Of a stretch of 64,000 bases of DNA, positions 23,857-34,035 are shown in pieces. Positions within the stretch are counted from its first letter, which is position 1. Each line of letters begins with the position of its first letter. The translations under genes and the position numbers were made by a program. The notes beneath the pieces were generated by a model that searched no databases, was not told where the DNA came from, and saw nothing but the letters and a program-made list of their open reading frames with translations. The stretch is from Pseudomonas sp. Choline-02u-1 (lineage in GTDB: Bacteria > Pseudomonadota > Gammaproteobacteria > Pseudomonadales > Pseudomonadaceae), in contig NZ_PJBC01000013.1 in NCBI RefSeq assembly GCF_002836515.1, forward strand, positions 310,001 through 374,000. The letters are read 5' to 3'.

Positions 23857-25917
23857 ATGAGTTTGCTCAATATCGGGATGTCGGGTTTATCCGCTAGCCA
23901 ATCTTCTTTGGTGGTAACCGGTAACAACATTGCCAACGTCGATACCGCCGGCTATTCCCGTCAGCAAACCGTGCAAAACACCAAGGGCTCAAACCAGTAC
24001 GGCAACGTCTGGATCGGTAGCGGCACCACCCTGGCGGATGTGCGTCGGGTCTACAACAGCTATATCGATGCGCAGTTGCAGACCAGCACTTCGCTCAACA
24101 GCGACGCGGCCGCCTACCAGGCCCAGGTCACACCGCTCGACAAGCTGCTGTCCGACAGCGGTACCGGCCTCAATGGCGCGCTGACCAAGTTTTTCGCCTC
24201 GGTGCAGAACGTCAATGCCAAGCCGGGCGATGATGCTTCCCGGCAATTGCTGCTCAGCGATGCGCAAGCCCTGAGTGCTCGTTTCAACTCGGTTTCCAGC
24301 CAGTTGAACGCACAGAACTCTGACATTAACGGCAACCTGACGAGCATGGCCGATCAGGTCAACAAGCTGGCGGCTACCGTCGCTCAGTTGAACCAGAAGA
24401 TTTCCCAGATTTCCAGCAGCGGCGGCCAGCCGAACGAGCTGCTCGATGCGCGTAACGAGACCATCCGCCAGCTGTCCACTTTCACGGGCGCGCAGGTGGT
24501 CGAGCGTGACGGCAACATGGATCTTTACCTGGGCAACGGTCAGCCGCTGGTAATAGGTGGAACCTCCAGCAAACTGGAAATGACCCCTAGCAAAACCGAT
24601 CCTTCCCGCTTGGGCGTTGTCTTGAACTACGGCTCCAGTGTCATTGACATGACGGCGAACATCACCGGCGGCGAGATCGGCGGCCTGCTGCGCTATCGCA
24701 GCACCGTGCTCGATCCGGCGATGAACGAGCTGGGTCGCGTAGCGCTTGTCGTTGCCGATCAGATGAACACGATCCAGGCGCAGGGCATCGACAAGAACGG
24801 TGACTTTGGCGGCAGCCTGTTCAACAGCATCAACAGCGCCGCCAACATCGCCCAGCGCAGCATTGCCACCGATGGCAACAGCGTGGGTTCGGGCAATTTC
24901 GAAGTCACGATCAAAGACAGCGGCAAGCTGACCATCAACGATTACAGAGTGACTTTCACCAGCGCCACGGATTACACCGTACAGCGTCTGCCGGAAGGCA
25001 CCGCCATTGGCGCATTCAGCACCACCACCAACCCGCCACCGGTGATCGACGGTTTTTCGTTGAAACTCACCAACGGCACGGCAGCGGCGGGTGACACGTT
25101 CAAAATCACCCCGACGCGCAATGCAGCGACCAATATCAAGACCGAAATGACTGACTCCAAACGTCTGGCCATTGCGGCGCCGCTGGGTGCAGCCATTGCT
25201 TCGGGTGCCAGCGGCACGTTGACCATCCCGGCCAGCGGTCAGCCGACCCTGACGACCAAATTCGACATCTACGACGCAACGACGGCCACTGCAATGCAGA
25301 ACGGCTTGAAGTATTCGACACCGGTCAAGGTAGTGTTTGGCGATCCGTCGGCCGATGGCACCAGCCAGGGATATCAATTGCTGGACGCCAAGGGTGGCGT
25401 GCTGAGCAGCGGCACCATCAAGCCGGGTCAGAGCAACACGCTGAACCTGACCATCGCGCTCAAGGATTCGACCGGCGCACCGATTCCGCCGGCGCCGGCT
25501 ACGCAATACACCGCCAGTTTCGACATGACCGTGGCCGGCGCGCCTGGCAAGGGTACGGCGATCAACATCAGCCTCAGTGAGCCGGGCACGCTGGACAACC
25601 GCAACGGCAGCATCCTGGCCGGTTTGCAGACCAGGCAAACCGTGGATACCGGCTCGGCGAGCAAAGGTATTTCCCTGACGGACGCCTACGGCAAGCTGGT
25701 TGAAGGAGTCGGCGCCAAAGCGGCGCAGGGCAAACTCGACAGCGCTGCCACCGATGCCATTCTGGCCAATGCCAAAGGCGCCCGTGATTCGCTCTCGGGT
25801 GTCGATCTGGACGAAGAGACCGGCAACCTGGTCAAGTTTCAGCAGTACTACACCGCGTCATCGCAGATCATCAAGGCTGCGCAAGAAACTTTCGCCACAC
25901 TGATCAGCAGTCTTTAA
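23857..25917 (+). CDS. flgK: Flagellar hook-associated protein 1 FlgK
   Basis: A 686-aa first hook-filament junction protein. Conserved N-terminus MSLLNIGMSGLSASQSSLVVTGNNIANVDT and C-terminal GVDLDEETGNLVKFQQYYTASSQIIKAAQETFATLI, which form the shared D0/D1 helices. The central 300 residues are a variable, Thr/Ser/Ala-rich surface domain, which makes the protein longer than Salmonella FlgK (553 aa). It is 13 bp upstream of flgL. Confidence 0.97.
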   Translation: MSLLNIGMSGLSASQSSLVVTGNNIANVDTAGYSRQQTVQNTKGSNQYGNVWIGSGTTLADVRRVYNSYIDAQLQTSTSLNSDAAAYQAQVTPLDKLLSDSGTGLNGALTKFFASVQNVNAKPGDDASRQLLLSDAQALSARFNSVSSQLNAQNSDINGNLTSMADQVNKLAATVAQLNQKISQISSSGGQPNELLDARNETIRQLSTFTGAQVVERDGNMDLYLGNGQPLVIGGTSSKLEMTPSKTDPSRLGVVLNYGSSVIDMTANITGGEIGGLLRYRSTVLDPAMNELGRVALVVADQMNTIQAQGIDKNGDFGGSLFNSINSAANIAQRSIATDGNSVGSGNFEVTIKDSGKLTINDYRVTFTSATDYTVQRLPEGTAIGAFSTTTNPPPVIDGFSLKLTNGTAAAGDTFKITPTRNAATNIKTEMTDSKRLAIAAPLGAAIASGASGTLTIPASGQPTLTTKFDIYDATTATAMQNGLKYSTPVKVVFGDPSADGTSQGYQLLDAKGGVLSSGTIKPGQSNTLNLTIALKDSTGAPIPPAPATQYTASFDMTVAGAPGKGTAINISLSEPGTLDNRNGSILAGLQTRQTVDTGSASKGISLTDAYGKLVEGVGAKAAQGKLDSAATDAILANAKGARDSLSGVDLDEETGNLVKFQQYYTASSQIIKAAQETFATLISSL

Positions 25918-25930
25918 GGAGTCGTAGCCC

Positions 25931-27478
25931 ATGCGCATTTCCACCGGCCAGTTTTACGCCTCCTCGGCAGCCAACTATCAGAAAAACTTCGCCAATGTGG
26001 TCAAGAGCAGCGAAGAGGCGAGCAGCCTCGTTCGCGTCAACACCGCGGCCGATGATCCGGTTGGCGCTTCGCGTTTGCTGCAGTTGGGCCAGCAAGCCTC
26101 GATGCTTGCCCAGTACAAGATCAACTCCAACACCATCAAGGCCACCCTGGGTCAGGCCGAGTCCGTGATGACCAGCATCACCAACGTCCTGCAACGGGCC
26201 AAGGAACTGGCCATTGGTGCCAATAACGCCGGTTTTACCGATGCCGACCGTCAGGCCAATGCCTCGGAACTGGGAAAGATCGAAGACCAGCTGCTGAGCT
26301 TGATGAACAGCCAGGACGAAAACGGCAAATACATTTTCGCCGGCTCCAAGGGCGACACCGTCCCGTTCACTCGCAACTCTGATGGGACCTACAGCTACAA
26401 CGGCGACCAGGTAACCCTGAATCTGCCCGTTGGCGACAGCATGTCGATGGCCACCAACAGTACCGGTTGGGAAGTGTTCCAGCAGGCGATCAATACCAGT
26501 CGCACCCAGGTCACTGGCTCGATCAATGACGGTCTCGTGACCTTGTCCGACGGTCAGGTCAGCTCGAACGTGACGTACAACGGCAAATTTCGCGGCGGGG
26601 AGCCGTATACCGTGGAGTTTGTCAGCGGTACGCAGTTGAAGATCACTGACGGCCTGGGCAACGACGTCACCAATGAGGCCTCTCAGGGCGGCGTGATCAG
26701 CAACGCCAAGGGGCAGAGCATCAGTTTTCGCGGCGTCGATCTGGCCCTGAACATCAATGACCCTGCCGCCCCGCTGACGGGTCGCACGTTCACGCTTGAA
26801 GGCAAGCCGGACACCTTCAACGTATCCCGTGGCCCCGGTAACCCAAGTGCGGTGCAGGCGACTGGCACCCGTATCACCGATCAGGCCGCTTACAACGCCA
26901 GCTTCCCGAGTGGCTCGGCGGTGCTGAAGTTCACCAGCGCCACGACGTTCGATCTGTACGCGGCGCCGGTTACTGCCGACAGTCAACCGGTCTCCAGCGG
27001 CACGATGGTAGGCAATACCGCTACCGCATCCGGGGTGGAGTTCACTTTGAACGACACCGTAGCCAACCCTTTGCAGAACGGTGATCAGTTCAATATTGCG
27101 GTCAATACCCACGAAACCCAGAACATTCTGGACACCGTGAGCCAGTTGAAAACCGCACTCAATACGCCGAGCAGTGGTGATGCTGTCGCTACCCAAAAGC
27201 AGCAAGCGGCGATGACCGCCGGCATGGCCAACCTCGCCAGCGGTCTCGATCAGGTCTCTGTCAGTATCAGCTCGATCGGCGGTCGCGGTGCGGCGCTGGA
27301 CAATCAAATCGAATCCAACGAAGCGCTGGTGCTGGCAAATTCACAGACGCAATCGACCATTCGTGACTCTGACCCTGCAGAAGTCATGACGCGGCTGACC
27401 CTGCAGCAAAACATGCTGCAAGCCTCTCAATTGGCATTCAGCAAAATCGCTTCGCTCGGCCTGTTCAACCGGCTCTGA
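25931..27478 (+). CDS. flgL: Flagellar hook-associated protein 3 FlgL
   Basis: A 515-aa second junction protein between hook and filament. N-terminal D0/D1 region MRISTGQFYASSAANYQKNF and NTAADDPVGASRLLQL, flagellin-like C-terminus EVMTRLTLQQNMLQASQLAFSKIASLGLF. The central domain is expanded relative to enteric FlgL (317 aa) and resembles the enlarged FlgK centre. Ribosome site AAGGAG precedes the start. A hairpin lies just past the stop, before the glycosyltransferase gene. Confidence 0.96.
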   Translation: MRISTGQFYASSAANYQKNFANVVKSSEEASSLVRVNTAADDPVGASRLLQLGQQASMLAQYKINSNTIKATLGQAESVMTSITNVLQRAKELAIGANNAGFTDADRQANASELGKIEDQLLSLMNSQDENGKYIFAGSKGDTVPFTRNSDGTYSYNGDQVTLNLPVGDSMSMATNSTGWEVFQQAINTSRTQVTGSINDGLVTLSDGQVSSNVTYNGKFRGGEPYTVEFVSGTQLKITDGLGNDVTNEASQGGVISNAKGQSISFRGVDLALNINDPAAPLTGRTFTLEGKPDTFNVSRGPGNPSAVQATGTRITDQAAYNASFPSGSAVLKFTSATTFDLYAAPVTADSQPVSSGTMVGNTATASGVEFTLNDTVANPLQNGDQFNIAVNTHETQNILDTVSQLKTALNTPSSGDAVATQKQQAAMTAGMANLASGLDQVSVSISSIGGRGAALDNQIESNEALVLANSQTQSTIRDSDPAEVMTRLTLQQNMLQASQLAFSKIASLGLFNRL

Positions 27479-27501
27479 TAGACCCTCCACGCTGCACGCA
27501 C

Positions 27502-27526
27502 CCAGGTGACGGCCATCGTCACCTGG
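27502..27526 (+). terminator. Hairpin between flgL and the glycosyltransferase gene
   Basis: A perfect 10-bp stem CCAGGTGACG / CGTCACCTGG with a 5-base loop, followed by a T-containing but broken run (CGTTCTTTCC). It may be a partial terminator that lowers expression of the downstream glycosylation genes. Confidence 0.5.
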
Positions 27527-27547
27527 CGTTCTTTCCAGGTTACCCAA

Positions 27548-30500
27548 ATGAACGATCGGCTCCTTGTCAGCATTGCTATTCCTGCCTTCAATCCTGAATT
27601 TTTTCGTGGCGCGCTCCTCAGTGCGATCAATCAGGATTATCCGCATCTGGAAATCGTCATATGCGATGACAGCTCCGGTCCGGAAATCGAGGCAATCTGC
27701 GAAGAGTTAGCCAAGACATCGTCAGCGAGCCTGCGTTATGTGCGTAATCACCAGCGTTTGGGTTTTGCCCGCAACCTGCTGGCCTGCTTGAATCACGCAT
27801 CGGGCGAAATGATCAAGTTCCTCTGCGACGATGACTCCCTGGTCCACCATTGCATCAGTCGCCAGGCCAACGTGCTGCAAGAAAACGAGGAACTGAGCAT
27901 AGTGATCGGTCAGCGATTGCTTTGCGATGCTGACGACATATTGCTTCCTTCTCGTTTGCTCAACTGCCTGATCTCGCCCACAAGCGCCGTGCTCCACGGT
28001 ACCGACCTGCTGGCGTGTGTCGCCGATAATACGGTCAACCTGTTCGGCGGCATCAGCCATGCCCTGTTCCGTCGCGCTCAAGTCGAGGAATACCTTGGCT
28101 CGCTGGTGCAGGATGGAAAGGGTTTTGTTGCACGCCTGGACATGGCCCTTTACATTTGTTTGCTGCGTCGCGGACATCTCGCCAGCCTGGATCAACTCTT
28201 GAGTTTTGAGCGCATGCATCCGGGCCGGCTCAGCCATCAGGTGGCAATGACGGAAGTGTTTGCCTGCGAGAGTGAGTGGCTGCTGCAGATGCTGGCTGCG
28301 CGCACCAGTGAGAAGGCTCCTGCCGAAGGCTACGTGCGCTATCTGCCGCTGGTTTCGTATCACGGTGCTGACCCGGTGTGGGAAGAACTGGATCTCCGAA
28401 ATTTCCTCACCAAACAGATCGCGACTTTCAACCAGCAGGTGGGTACGAGCAGCCTTGATTTCGCTGCGTTGTATGCCGAATGGCTGGAGTGTCGCAGTTT
28501 GTCTGAGGGACAGCAGCGTCTGCTGCCCAAGCGCATCGAACAGTGGCCCTGTCAGCCGCGCATCATGCCTGTGGTGTTCTGTCATGAAGATGACGAGCTT
28601 GCGCTGCGCGCGACGTTGGACAGTCTGACGGCGCAGTCTTACGCTGCCAGCCGTATTCTGTTGCTGGGGCCTGCCGGTTCAACGTCACCGGCCGTTGCCG
28701 GGGTGGAATATCAGGTTCTGCGGGGTGACGGATTTGGCCAGATCAATACCTTGCTGGCCAATGACGCTCAGGCGGACTGGATACTTCTGCTGCAGGCAGG
28801 TGATCGTCTACACCCTCATGCGCTGGTCATAATGGCCGAACGCATGGCCTTGCGAACGGACATGCTATGCCTGTACAGCGATGAAGGGACGCACGATGGG
28901 CGAGGGCCCTCGATGCCGATTTTCAAGCCCGATTTCAATCTCGATCTGATGCGCAGCTTGCCTTACGTGGGGCGGCAGTTGGCGTTCAAGTGTGAGGCGT
29001 TATCGTCGATCGGCGGGTTTGACGAACAGTACGCGGAACTGGCGTCACACGATGTGCTCTGGCGTCTGGTTGAAACCCACGGTTTGCAGGTGGTTGAGCA
29101 TATCCCTGAAGTGCTCGTGCAGAGTCAGTACAGTTACGCCGACTGGATGCGTGATCCCGCCATTCAGGCCCAGGCCGCACCGGTAGTGCGCGCGCATCTG
29201 CAACGTCTGGGCGTCTTGGCCCAGGTCGACAGTACGCCCGATAGCGTAACAACCCGGGTGCGCTATCAGCACCCACAGTCGGCCAGTGTGTCGATCCTGA
29301 TTCCGGTCTGTGCAGACTTGCTGACCTTGCGCCGTTGTGTCGAATCTTTGTTCGAGCACACCCGTTATGGCGCGTATGAAGTACTGCTGATCGCCAACGG
29401 TGATGAATCAGCCGAGGTGCAAGACTGGTTAAAGGCGATGGAAGGGCTGGGCGGCGATCAGTTGCGGGTCGTTGGCGTGCAATCGCGATCTCGAGCAGAG
29501 AGCTTGAATCAAGCCAGCGAGCAGGCGCGGGGTGATTACCTTTTATTGCTGGATGCGCAGTGTGCACTGTTCGATGCGCAGTGGCTTGATGAACTCATGC
29601 TACAAGCCCAGCGTCCTGAAGTGGGCGTCGTCGGGCCCAAGCTGTTCGGCCGTGATGGCACGGTCGCTGCGGGTGCTTTGGTATTGGGCCTGCGGGGGCT
29701 GGCAGGTAACCCGTTTGTGGGTTGTGTCGATAGCAGTTATCTCGATCGTTTGAATGTGGTGCAGAACTGGAGCGCCCTGAGTCTGAATTGCCTGATGGTT
29801 CGCCGGACGCTGTTCCGTGAGCTGCAAGGGTTGGACACTGATTCGTTGCGACAGAGTTGGCTCGATGCGGACTTGTGTCTGCGGGCACACGAGCTTGGCT
29901 ACCTGGTCGTTTGGACGCCTTTTTCCAAAGTGGCGCGATTGGGTATGGCAAGCGCTGCCTCGGCCATCGATCAGGAGGCCGACCAGCAAGCCTTCTATCA
30001 GCGGTGGCTGCCCAAGGTCGCTTGTGACCCCAATTACAATCGAAACCTGAGCCTGACCCAGGGAAGCTTCAACCTTGAACCCGGTCTGCGCACTGGCTGG
30101 GATCCTTTCATCGACCGCGCGATGCCTTCAGTGCTGGCTTTGCCGTTCAATGCGTCCGGTGTCGGTCACTACCGCGTCATTCAGCCATTCAGTGAGCTGG
30201 AACGCGCCGGCTGGATTCAGGGGCGTCTGAGCTACAGCATGCCGAAACCTGTCGAGGCAGAACGTGAAAAGCCGGATGTCATTATCATCCAGCTTCGCTA
30301 TGCGAACGAAAGCAGCAAGGAGATCGCACGGCTCAAGCAATTCTCCAACGCCCGCCGAATCTTCGAGATCGATGACTACATCATCGATCCGCCGAAAAAG
30401 AACGACCATGTCCGAAACTGGCCGGCTGACACCGCGCAAAAACTCAGTCAGGCCATAGGTCTGTGTGATCGGCTCGTCGTTTCTACCGAGCCATTGGCCG

Positions 30501-31108
30501 ATGCGCTGTCACACATGCATCAGGATATTCGTGTGGTACCCAACATGCTCGCAGCCTCGCTGTGGGCCGGGCTGACCAGCGAGCGCCAGACGAGTATCAA
30601 GCCGAGGGTCGGATGGGCGGGGGGAACCAGTCACCGTGGTGACCTTGAGTTGATGCTGGATGTCGTCAAATGCCTGGCCGATGAAGTCGACTGGGTCTTC
30701 TTCGGCATGTGCCCCGACATTCTTCGTCCCTACGTAAAAGAGTTCCACAGAGGCGTACCGCTGGCTCAGTACCCGCAGAAGCTGGCCAGCCTCAACCTCG
30801 ACCTGGCCCTGGCTCCGCTCGAGCAGAATCTGTTCAACGACTGCAAGAGCAACCTGCGCCTGCTGGAATATGGCGTGTGCGGCTTTCCTGTGATTTGCAC
30901 CGACACAAGGGCCTATGCGGGGTACTTGCCATGCACGCGGGTGCGCGAAAACTCGACTGAGCAGTGGTTGGAGGCGATTCGCATGCACTTGTCGGATCCC
31001 CAGGCCAGCTACCGTCAAGGCGATGCCCTGCGTGAAGTGGTGTTACGAGACTATTTGCTTACACCGCGTCATCTGCAGCACTGGGCGAATGCCTGGCTGG
31101 CGGACTGA
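27548..31108 (+). CDS. fgtA: Large multidomain glycosyltransferase, flagellin-glycosylation type
   Basis: A 1186-aa cytoplasmic protein with four visible units. An N-terminal GT2 domain (residues 7-230, VSIAIPAFN start, DDD at 94-96); a second GT2-like domain (about 337-560, ADWILLLQAGDR); a third GT2 domain (about 575-830, ASVSILIPV, GDYLLLLDAQ); and a C-terminal GT4/GT1-like domain (about 855-1186) with RRIFEIDDYIID and GWAGGTSHRGDLELM. The second domain has a changed DxD region and may be inactive. Its place between flgL and fliC matches the flagellin glycosyltransferases of P. aeruginosa (FgtA) and P. syringae (Fgt1). Start ATG 27548 opens the GT2 fold exactly. Confidence 0.85.
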   Translation: MNDRLLVSIAIPAFNPEFFRGALLSAINQDYPHLEIVICDDSSGPEIEAICEELAKTSSASLRYVRNHQRLGFARNLLACLNHASGEMIKFLCDDDSLVHHCISRQANVLQENEELSIVIGQRLLCDADDILLPSRLLNCLISPTSAVLHGTDLLACVADNTVNLFGGISHALFRRAQVEEYLGSLVQDGKGFVARLDMALYICLLRRGHLASLDQLLSFERMHPGRLSHQVAMTEVFACESEWLLQMLAARTSEKAPAEGYVRYLPLVSYHGADPVWEELDLRNFLTKQIATFNQQVGTSSLDFAALYAEWLECRSLSEGQQRLLPKRIEQWPCQPRIMPVVFCHEDDELALRATLDSLTAQSYAASRILLLGPAGSTSPAVAGVEYQVLRGDGFGQINTLLANDAQADWILLLQAGDRLHPHALVIMAERMALRTDMLCLYSDEGTHDGRGPSMPIFKPDFNLDLMRSLPYVGRQLAFKCEALSSIGGFDEQYAELASHDVLWRLVETHGLQVVEHIPEVLVQSQYSYADWMRDPAIQAQAAPVVRAHLQRLGVLAQVDSTPDSVTTRVRYQHPQSASVSILIPVCADLLTLRRCVESLFEHTRYGAYEVLLIANGDESAEVQDWLKAMEGLGGDQLRVVGVQSRSRAESLNQASEQARGDYLLLLDAQCALFDAQWLDELMLQAQRPEVGVVGPKLFGRDGTVAAGALVLGLRGLAGNPFVGCVDSSYLDRLNVVQNWSALSLNCLMVRRTLFRELQGLDTDSLRQSWLDADLCLRAHELGYLVVWTPFSKVARLGMASAASAIDQEADQQAFYQRWLPKVACDPNYNRNLSLTQGSFNLEPGLRTGWDPFIDRAMPSVLALPFNASGVGHYRVIQPFSELERAGWIQGRLSYSMPKPVEAEREKPDVIIIQLRYANESSKEIARLKQFSNARRIFEIDDYIIDPPKKNDHVRNWPADTAQKLSQAIGLCDRLVVSTEPLADALSHMHQDIRVVPNMLAASLWAGLTSERQTSIKPRVGWAGGTSHRGDLELMLDVVKCLADEVDWVFFGMCPDILRPYVKEFHRGVPLAQYPQKLASLNLDLALAPLEQNLFNDCKSNLRLLEYGVCGFPVICTDTRAYAGYLPCTRVRENSTEQWLEAIRMHLSDPQASYRQGDALREVVLRDYLLTPRHLQHWANAWLAD

Positions 31109-31163
31109 ACCCTGACGCTCGGCCAAGCCGGGCGCTGAACCCATTATTTGAAACAGGTACGCT

Positions 31164-33893
31164 ATGAACGCAATCGCAACCGGGTCGCGCAGTGATGTTA
31201 CGGTCGTTCTGCTCGGGCATGAACAGGCGGGCTATCGAGCACGGACACAGCACTTCTACGATCAGAACGAAGTCTCCTTTCTGTCATTGGAGTCGTTGCA
31301 GGCCGGCAGCGGGACTTTGTGCAGCCAGCGGCTGGCCCACGCGCTGGATAACGTGACGACACCATTGGTGGTCCTCGCGCTGGACTGCGACTTCATCTTG
31401 CCCGCAGCTCTGGACGCTGCCGCTGTTCGTTTGCAGGCAGCCTCGCACGCCATAGGGGCTCAGGGTTACGCACTGGCTTATGCGCTAGGCAATGGGCAAG
31501 CGGCTTATCACAAAGTCGGCTCTGTCCGCGCACCCATGTCCGAAGTCAGCGCCACTGCTCGTTTGCGCCAGTACGCCGAGGCGGCCCAGCCTGCCTGGCG
31601 AGCGGTACTGCGAGTCGAGGCCTTGCAGAGCGCACTGGCGCAAGTGCCGGGTCACCTGGATTTCTCCGGCTGGCGCGTAGCACTGTCCTATGCACTGCTG
31701 GCGCAGGGCGGGATCGAATCCATTGAGCAGACCGATGTGATTTGTGAGTACGCGCCTTGCACGCTGCCCGTTGCCGCTCAGGAAGAGCGCTTCACCCAGG
31801 CCGTTCGCGCACTGCTTGAGTGGGATGCGGCCGGGTTTGGCCTGTGCACGGGTGAGGCAGGTTTTGCACTGCTCAACCGTTTTGTCCGCAACACCTTTGC
31901 CGCGCTGGAGCAGCCGCTGCTGTTCACTTCGTCCTGGACGAGTGTCAAAGAGGATCCGGAGCGGGTGTTCGAGCCGCGTCAGTTCGTCGAGCTTCCGTAC
32001 TACAGCGGGTCAGTGTTCCAATACCTGACCTCGCTGGAGTTTCTCTGTCATGCCTGGCCGGCGGGCGGGCAGCAGTTCCAGGCCTTGGAGGGTAGTTGGG
32101 TTCGCCAGCGCGAACTCTTGCTGACTCACCCCAACGATACCCGCGGAAGTCTCCAGCATCGTTACTGGCAGGCGCTGGAGTTGGGCCGGTTCAATCGCGA
32201 GGTCTGCCAACGGCTGGTCTCGTCCTTGACCAGCGAAGACGACGAAGCTATTGCCAGTGAGCTCAATGCCTGGCTCCAGCGGCTGGCGCAGATCCCGTCT
32301 TATGATGCGCAGCAGAGCCTGGCCGCTACCCCTTCGGGCCAAGTGCTGGCGACGCTGGCGGCAGCGACGCCGGATGAGCTCGCGCGTGAACGTGTGTCTG
32401 CGCATCTGGCGCGCTCGCCCGGTGAGCAAATCGCATTCGTTGTGCTCGATCTCGCCGACGATGACGACGCCTTGCAAGCCACCTTCGACAGCCTGCTTGC
32501 CAGTGGCGTACGCAATTTCAAGCTGCTGGTGCTCAAGGCCGGTAAGCCGCCGGTGATCACCACTGCGCGTGACACCCTGCACTTCATTCAGGTTACGGAG
32601 GGCAACTGGGTCGCCCACCTGAATCAGGCCGTGCGCCAATTGCAGAGTGAATGGATGCTGCTGCTGAAGGCCGGTGAGCAGTTGCTCGCTGGCGGATTGC
32701 TGCACTTGTCGCTGGAGCTGAGTCATGCAGCAACCTGCCAGGCGATCTGCGCCAACGAAGTGCAACGCGATAGCCACGGGCGCTTGAAGAGCGTCGTGCG
32801 ACCAGGTGCCGATCTCGATCTGCTGCGCGGTCAACCTGCCCTGATGTCTCGCCACTGGCTGATACGACGTCAGGCCGTGCTCGACCTGGGAGGCTTCGGC
32901 GATGCCCAGCCTCAGGCCGTCGAGCTTGACCTGCTGCTGCGTCTGGTGGAATCGCAGGGCGTGGCCTGCCTTGCTCATCTGGATGACTACCTGGTGCTCG
33001 GCGAAGAGTCATCGCAGGCATTGATGACCCAGGCCCAGGTAGTGCTGGAACGTCACCTCAGGCTACTGGGCTATCGTGGTCATGTCAGTGACGACGGCAC
33101 TTGCGTGTTGCAGATCGATTTTCGTCATGCCGCCACGCCATTGGTCAGCATCCTGCTGGCGAGCGAGGAGGGTGCTGCGCCGTTGCAGGCGTGCCTGGCC
33201 AGCGTGCTGCAACGCACGCGCTATCCGCGTTACGAAGTGATCGTGGCGTGCTCGGGTGAAAGTGGCGCTGACGAAGTGGGCGAGCACCGTGGAGTGGGCA
33301 ACCGTGTGCGGGTGTTGAACGCAGAGTCCGGTGCTTCGCGTAACGACTTGCTCAATTTGGCGGCGAGCCAGGCCAAGGGCGAATATCTGGTAATGCTGTC
33401 GGCCACCGCAGAGGTCATCAGCCCTGCCTGGCTTGAAGGCTTGCTCAACGAGGCACAACGCCCTGAAGTCGGCGTTGTCGGGGGCGCGCTGTATGGCGCT
33501 GATTCAACCCTGGCGCATGCCGGTTATGGTTTATTGAGCGGCCCACAAATTGACTCGCCTTGGCTGGGCACCGCTGATCAATGGCCATTGTCAGTGCGTG
33601 GTTGCATGGCTGTTTCCGGGGATTGCCTGATGATGCACAAGTCACTGTTCGAGCAGTGCGGCGGTATGCAGGCGCTGCCAGGTGCGGATATCGAGTTGTG
33701 CCTGCTGGCAAAGGACGCAGGCCTTACGGTGGTATGGACGCCGCAGGCTCAGATCAGCGTTGCAGATTTCTCGGCACCTGACGCCGGTGTGGCGCAGGCG
33801 CTGGCCGAGCGTTGGCCACAGGCTTTCACCGGGGCGGCATCTGACAAGACGCCTGACACCGTTGGCGAGTTGGCCTGGATGGCGATGTTGTAA
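31164..33893 (+). CDS. Second large glycosyltransferase of the flagellin-glycosylation locus
   Basis: A 909-aa protein. Its last 480 residues contain two GT2-like domains (from about residues 422 and 655; the latter starts ATPLVSILLAS with ARPEVGVVGG-type motifs parallel to those of the 1186-aa protein). The first 400 residues have a divergent GT-A-like start (DVTVVLLGHEQAGYRARTQHFYD) with DCDF near residue 73. Related to Fgt2 of P. syringae by position and layout. It is 55 bp after the first glycosyltransferase and probably elongates the glycan on flagellin. The sugar donor cannot be read from sequence. Confidence 0.8.
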   Translation: MNAIATGSRSDVTVVLLGHEQAGYRARTQHFYDQNEVSFLSLESLQAGSGTLCSQRLAHALDNVTTPLVVLALDCDFILPAALDAAAVRLQAASHAIGAQGYALAYALGNGQAAYHKVGSVRAPMSEVSATARLRQYAEAAQPAWRAVLRVEALQSALAQVPGHLDFSGWRVALSYALLAQGGIESIEQTDVICEYAPCTLPVAAQEERFTQAVRALLEWDAAGFGLCTGEAGFALLNRFVRNTFAALEQPLLFTSSWTSVKEDPERVFEPRQFVELPYYSGSVFQYLTSLEFLCHAWPAGGQQFQALEGSWVRQRELLLTHPNDTRGSLQHRYWQALELGRFNREVCQRLVSSLTSEDDEAIASELNAWLQRLAQIPSYDAQQSLAATPSGQVLATLAAATPDELARERVSAHLARSPGEQIAFVVLDLADDDDALQATFDSLLASGVRNFKLLVLKAGKPPVITTARDTLHFIQVTEGNWVAHLNQAVRQLQSEWMLLLKAGEQLLAGGLLHLSLELSHAATCQAICANEVQRDSHGRLKSVVRPGADLDLLRGQPALMSRHWLIRRQAVLDLGGFGDAQPQAVELDLLLRLVESQGVACLAHLDDYLVLGEESSQALMTQAQVVLERHLRLLGYRGHVSDDGTCVLQIDFRHAATPLVSILLASEEGAAPLQACLASVLQRTRYPRYEVIVACSGESGADEVGEHRGVGNRVRVLNAESGASRNDLLNLAASQAKGEYLVMLSATAEVISPAWLEGLLNEAQRPEVGVVGGALYGADSTLAHAGYGLLSGPQIDSPWLGTADQWPLSVRGCMAVSGDCLMMHKSLFEQCGGMQALPGADIELCLLAKDAGLTVVWTPQAQISVADFSAPDAGVAQALAERWPQAFTGAASDKTPDTVGELAWMAML

Positions 33894-34035
33894 GCGCCTT
33901 GGCGTGATTACCGGTTAAGTGCGGCTGCTCCCTGGTCAGGGGGGCGGCTTCACGTTGTGACTCACGGGGGTACCCAAGGCGCGAGATACCGCGACGTCGT
34001 GTGTCCTTGTCCAAATTCAATAACGAAGTGCCCGC

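Noticed and set aside
23989..25638. 549-codon minus-strand frame across flgK
   Set aside because: Same reason: antisense shadow of flgK with no family resemblance.
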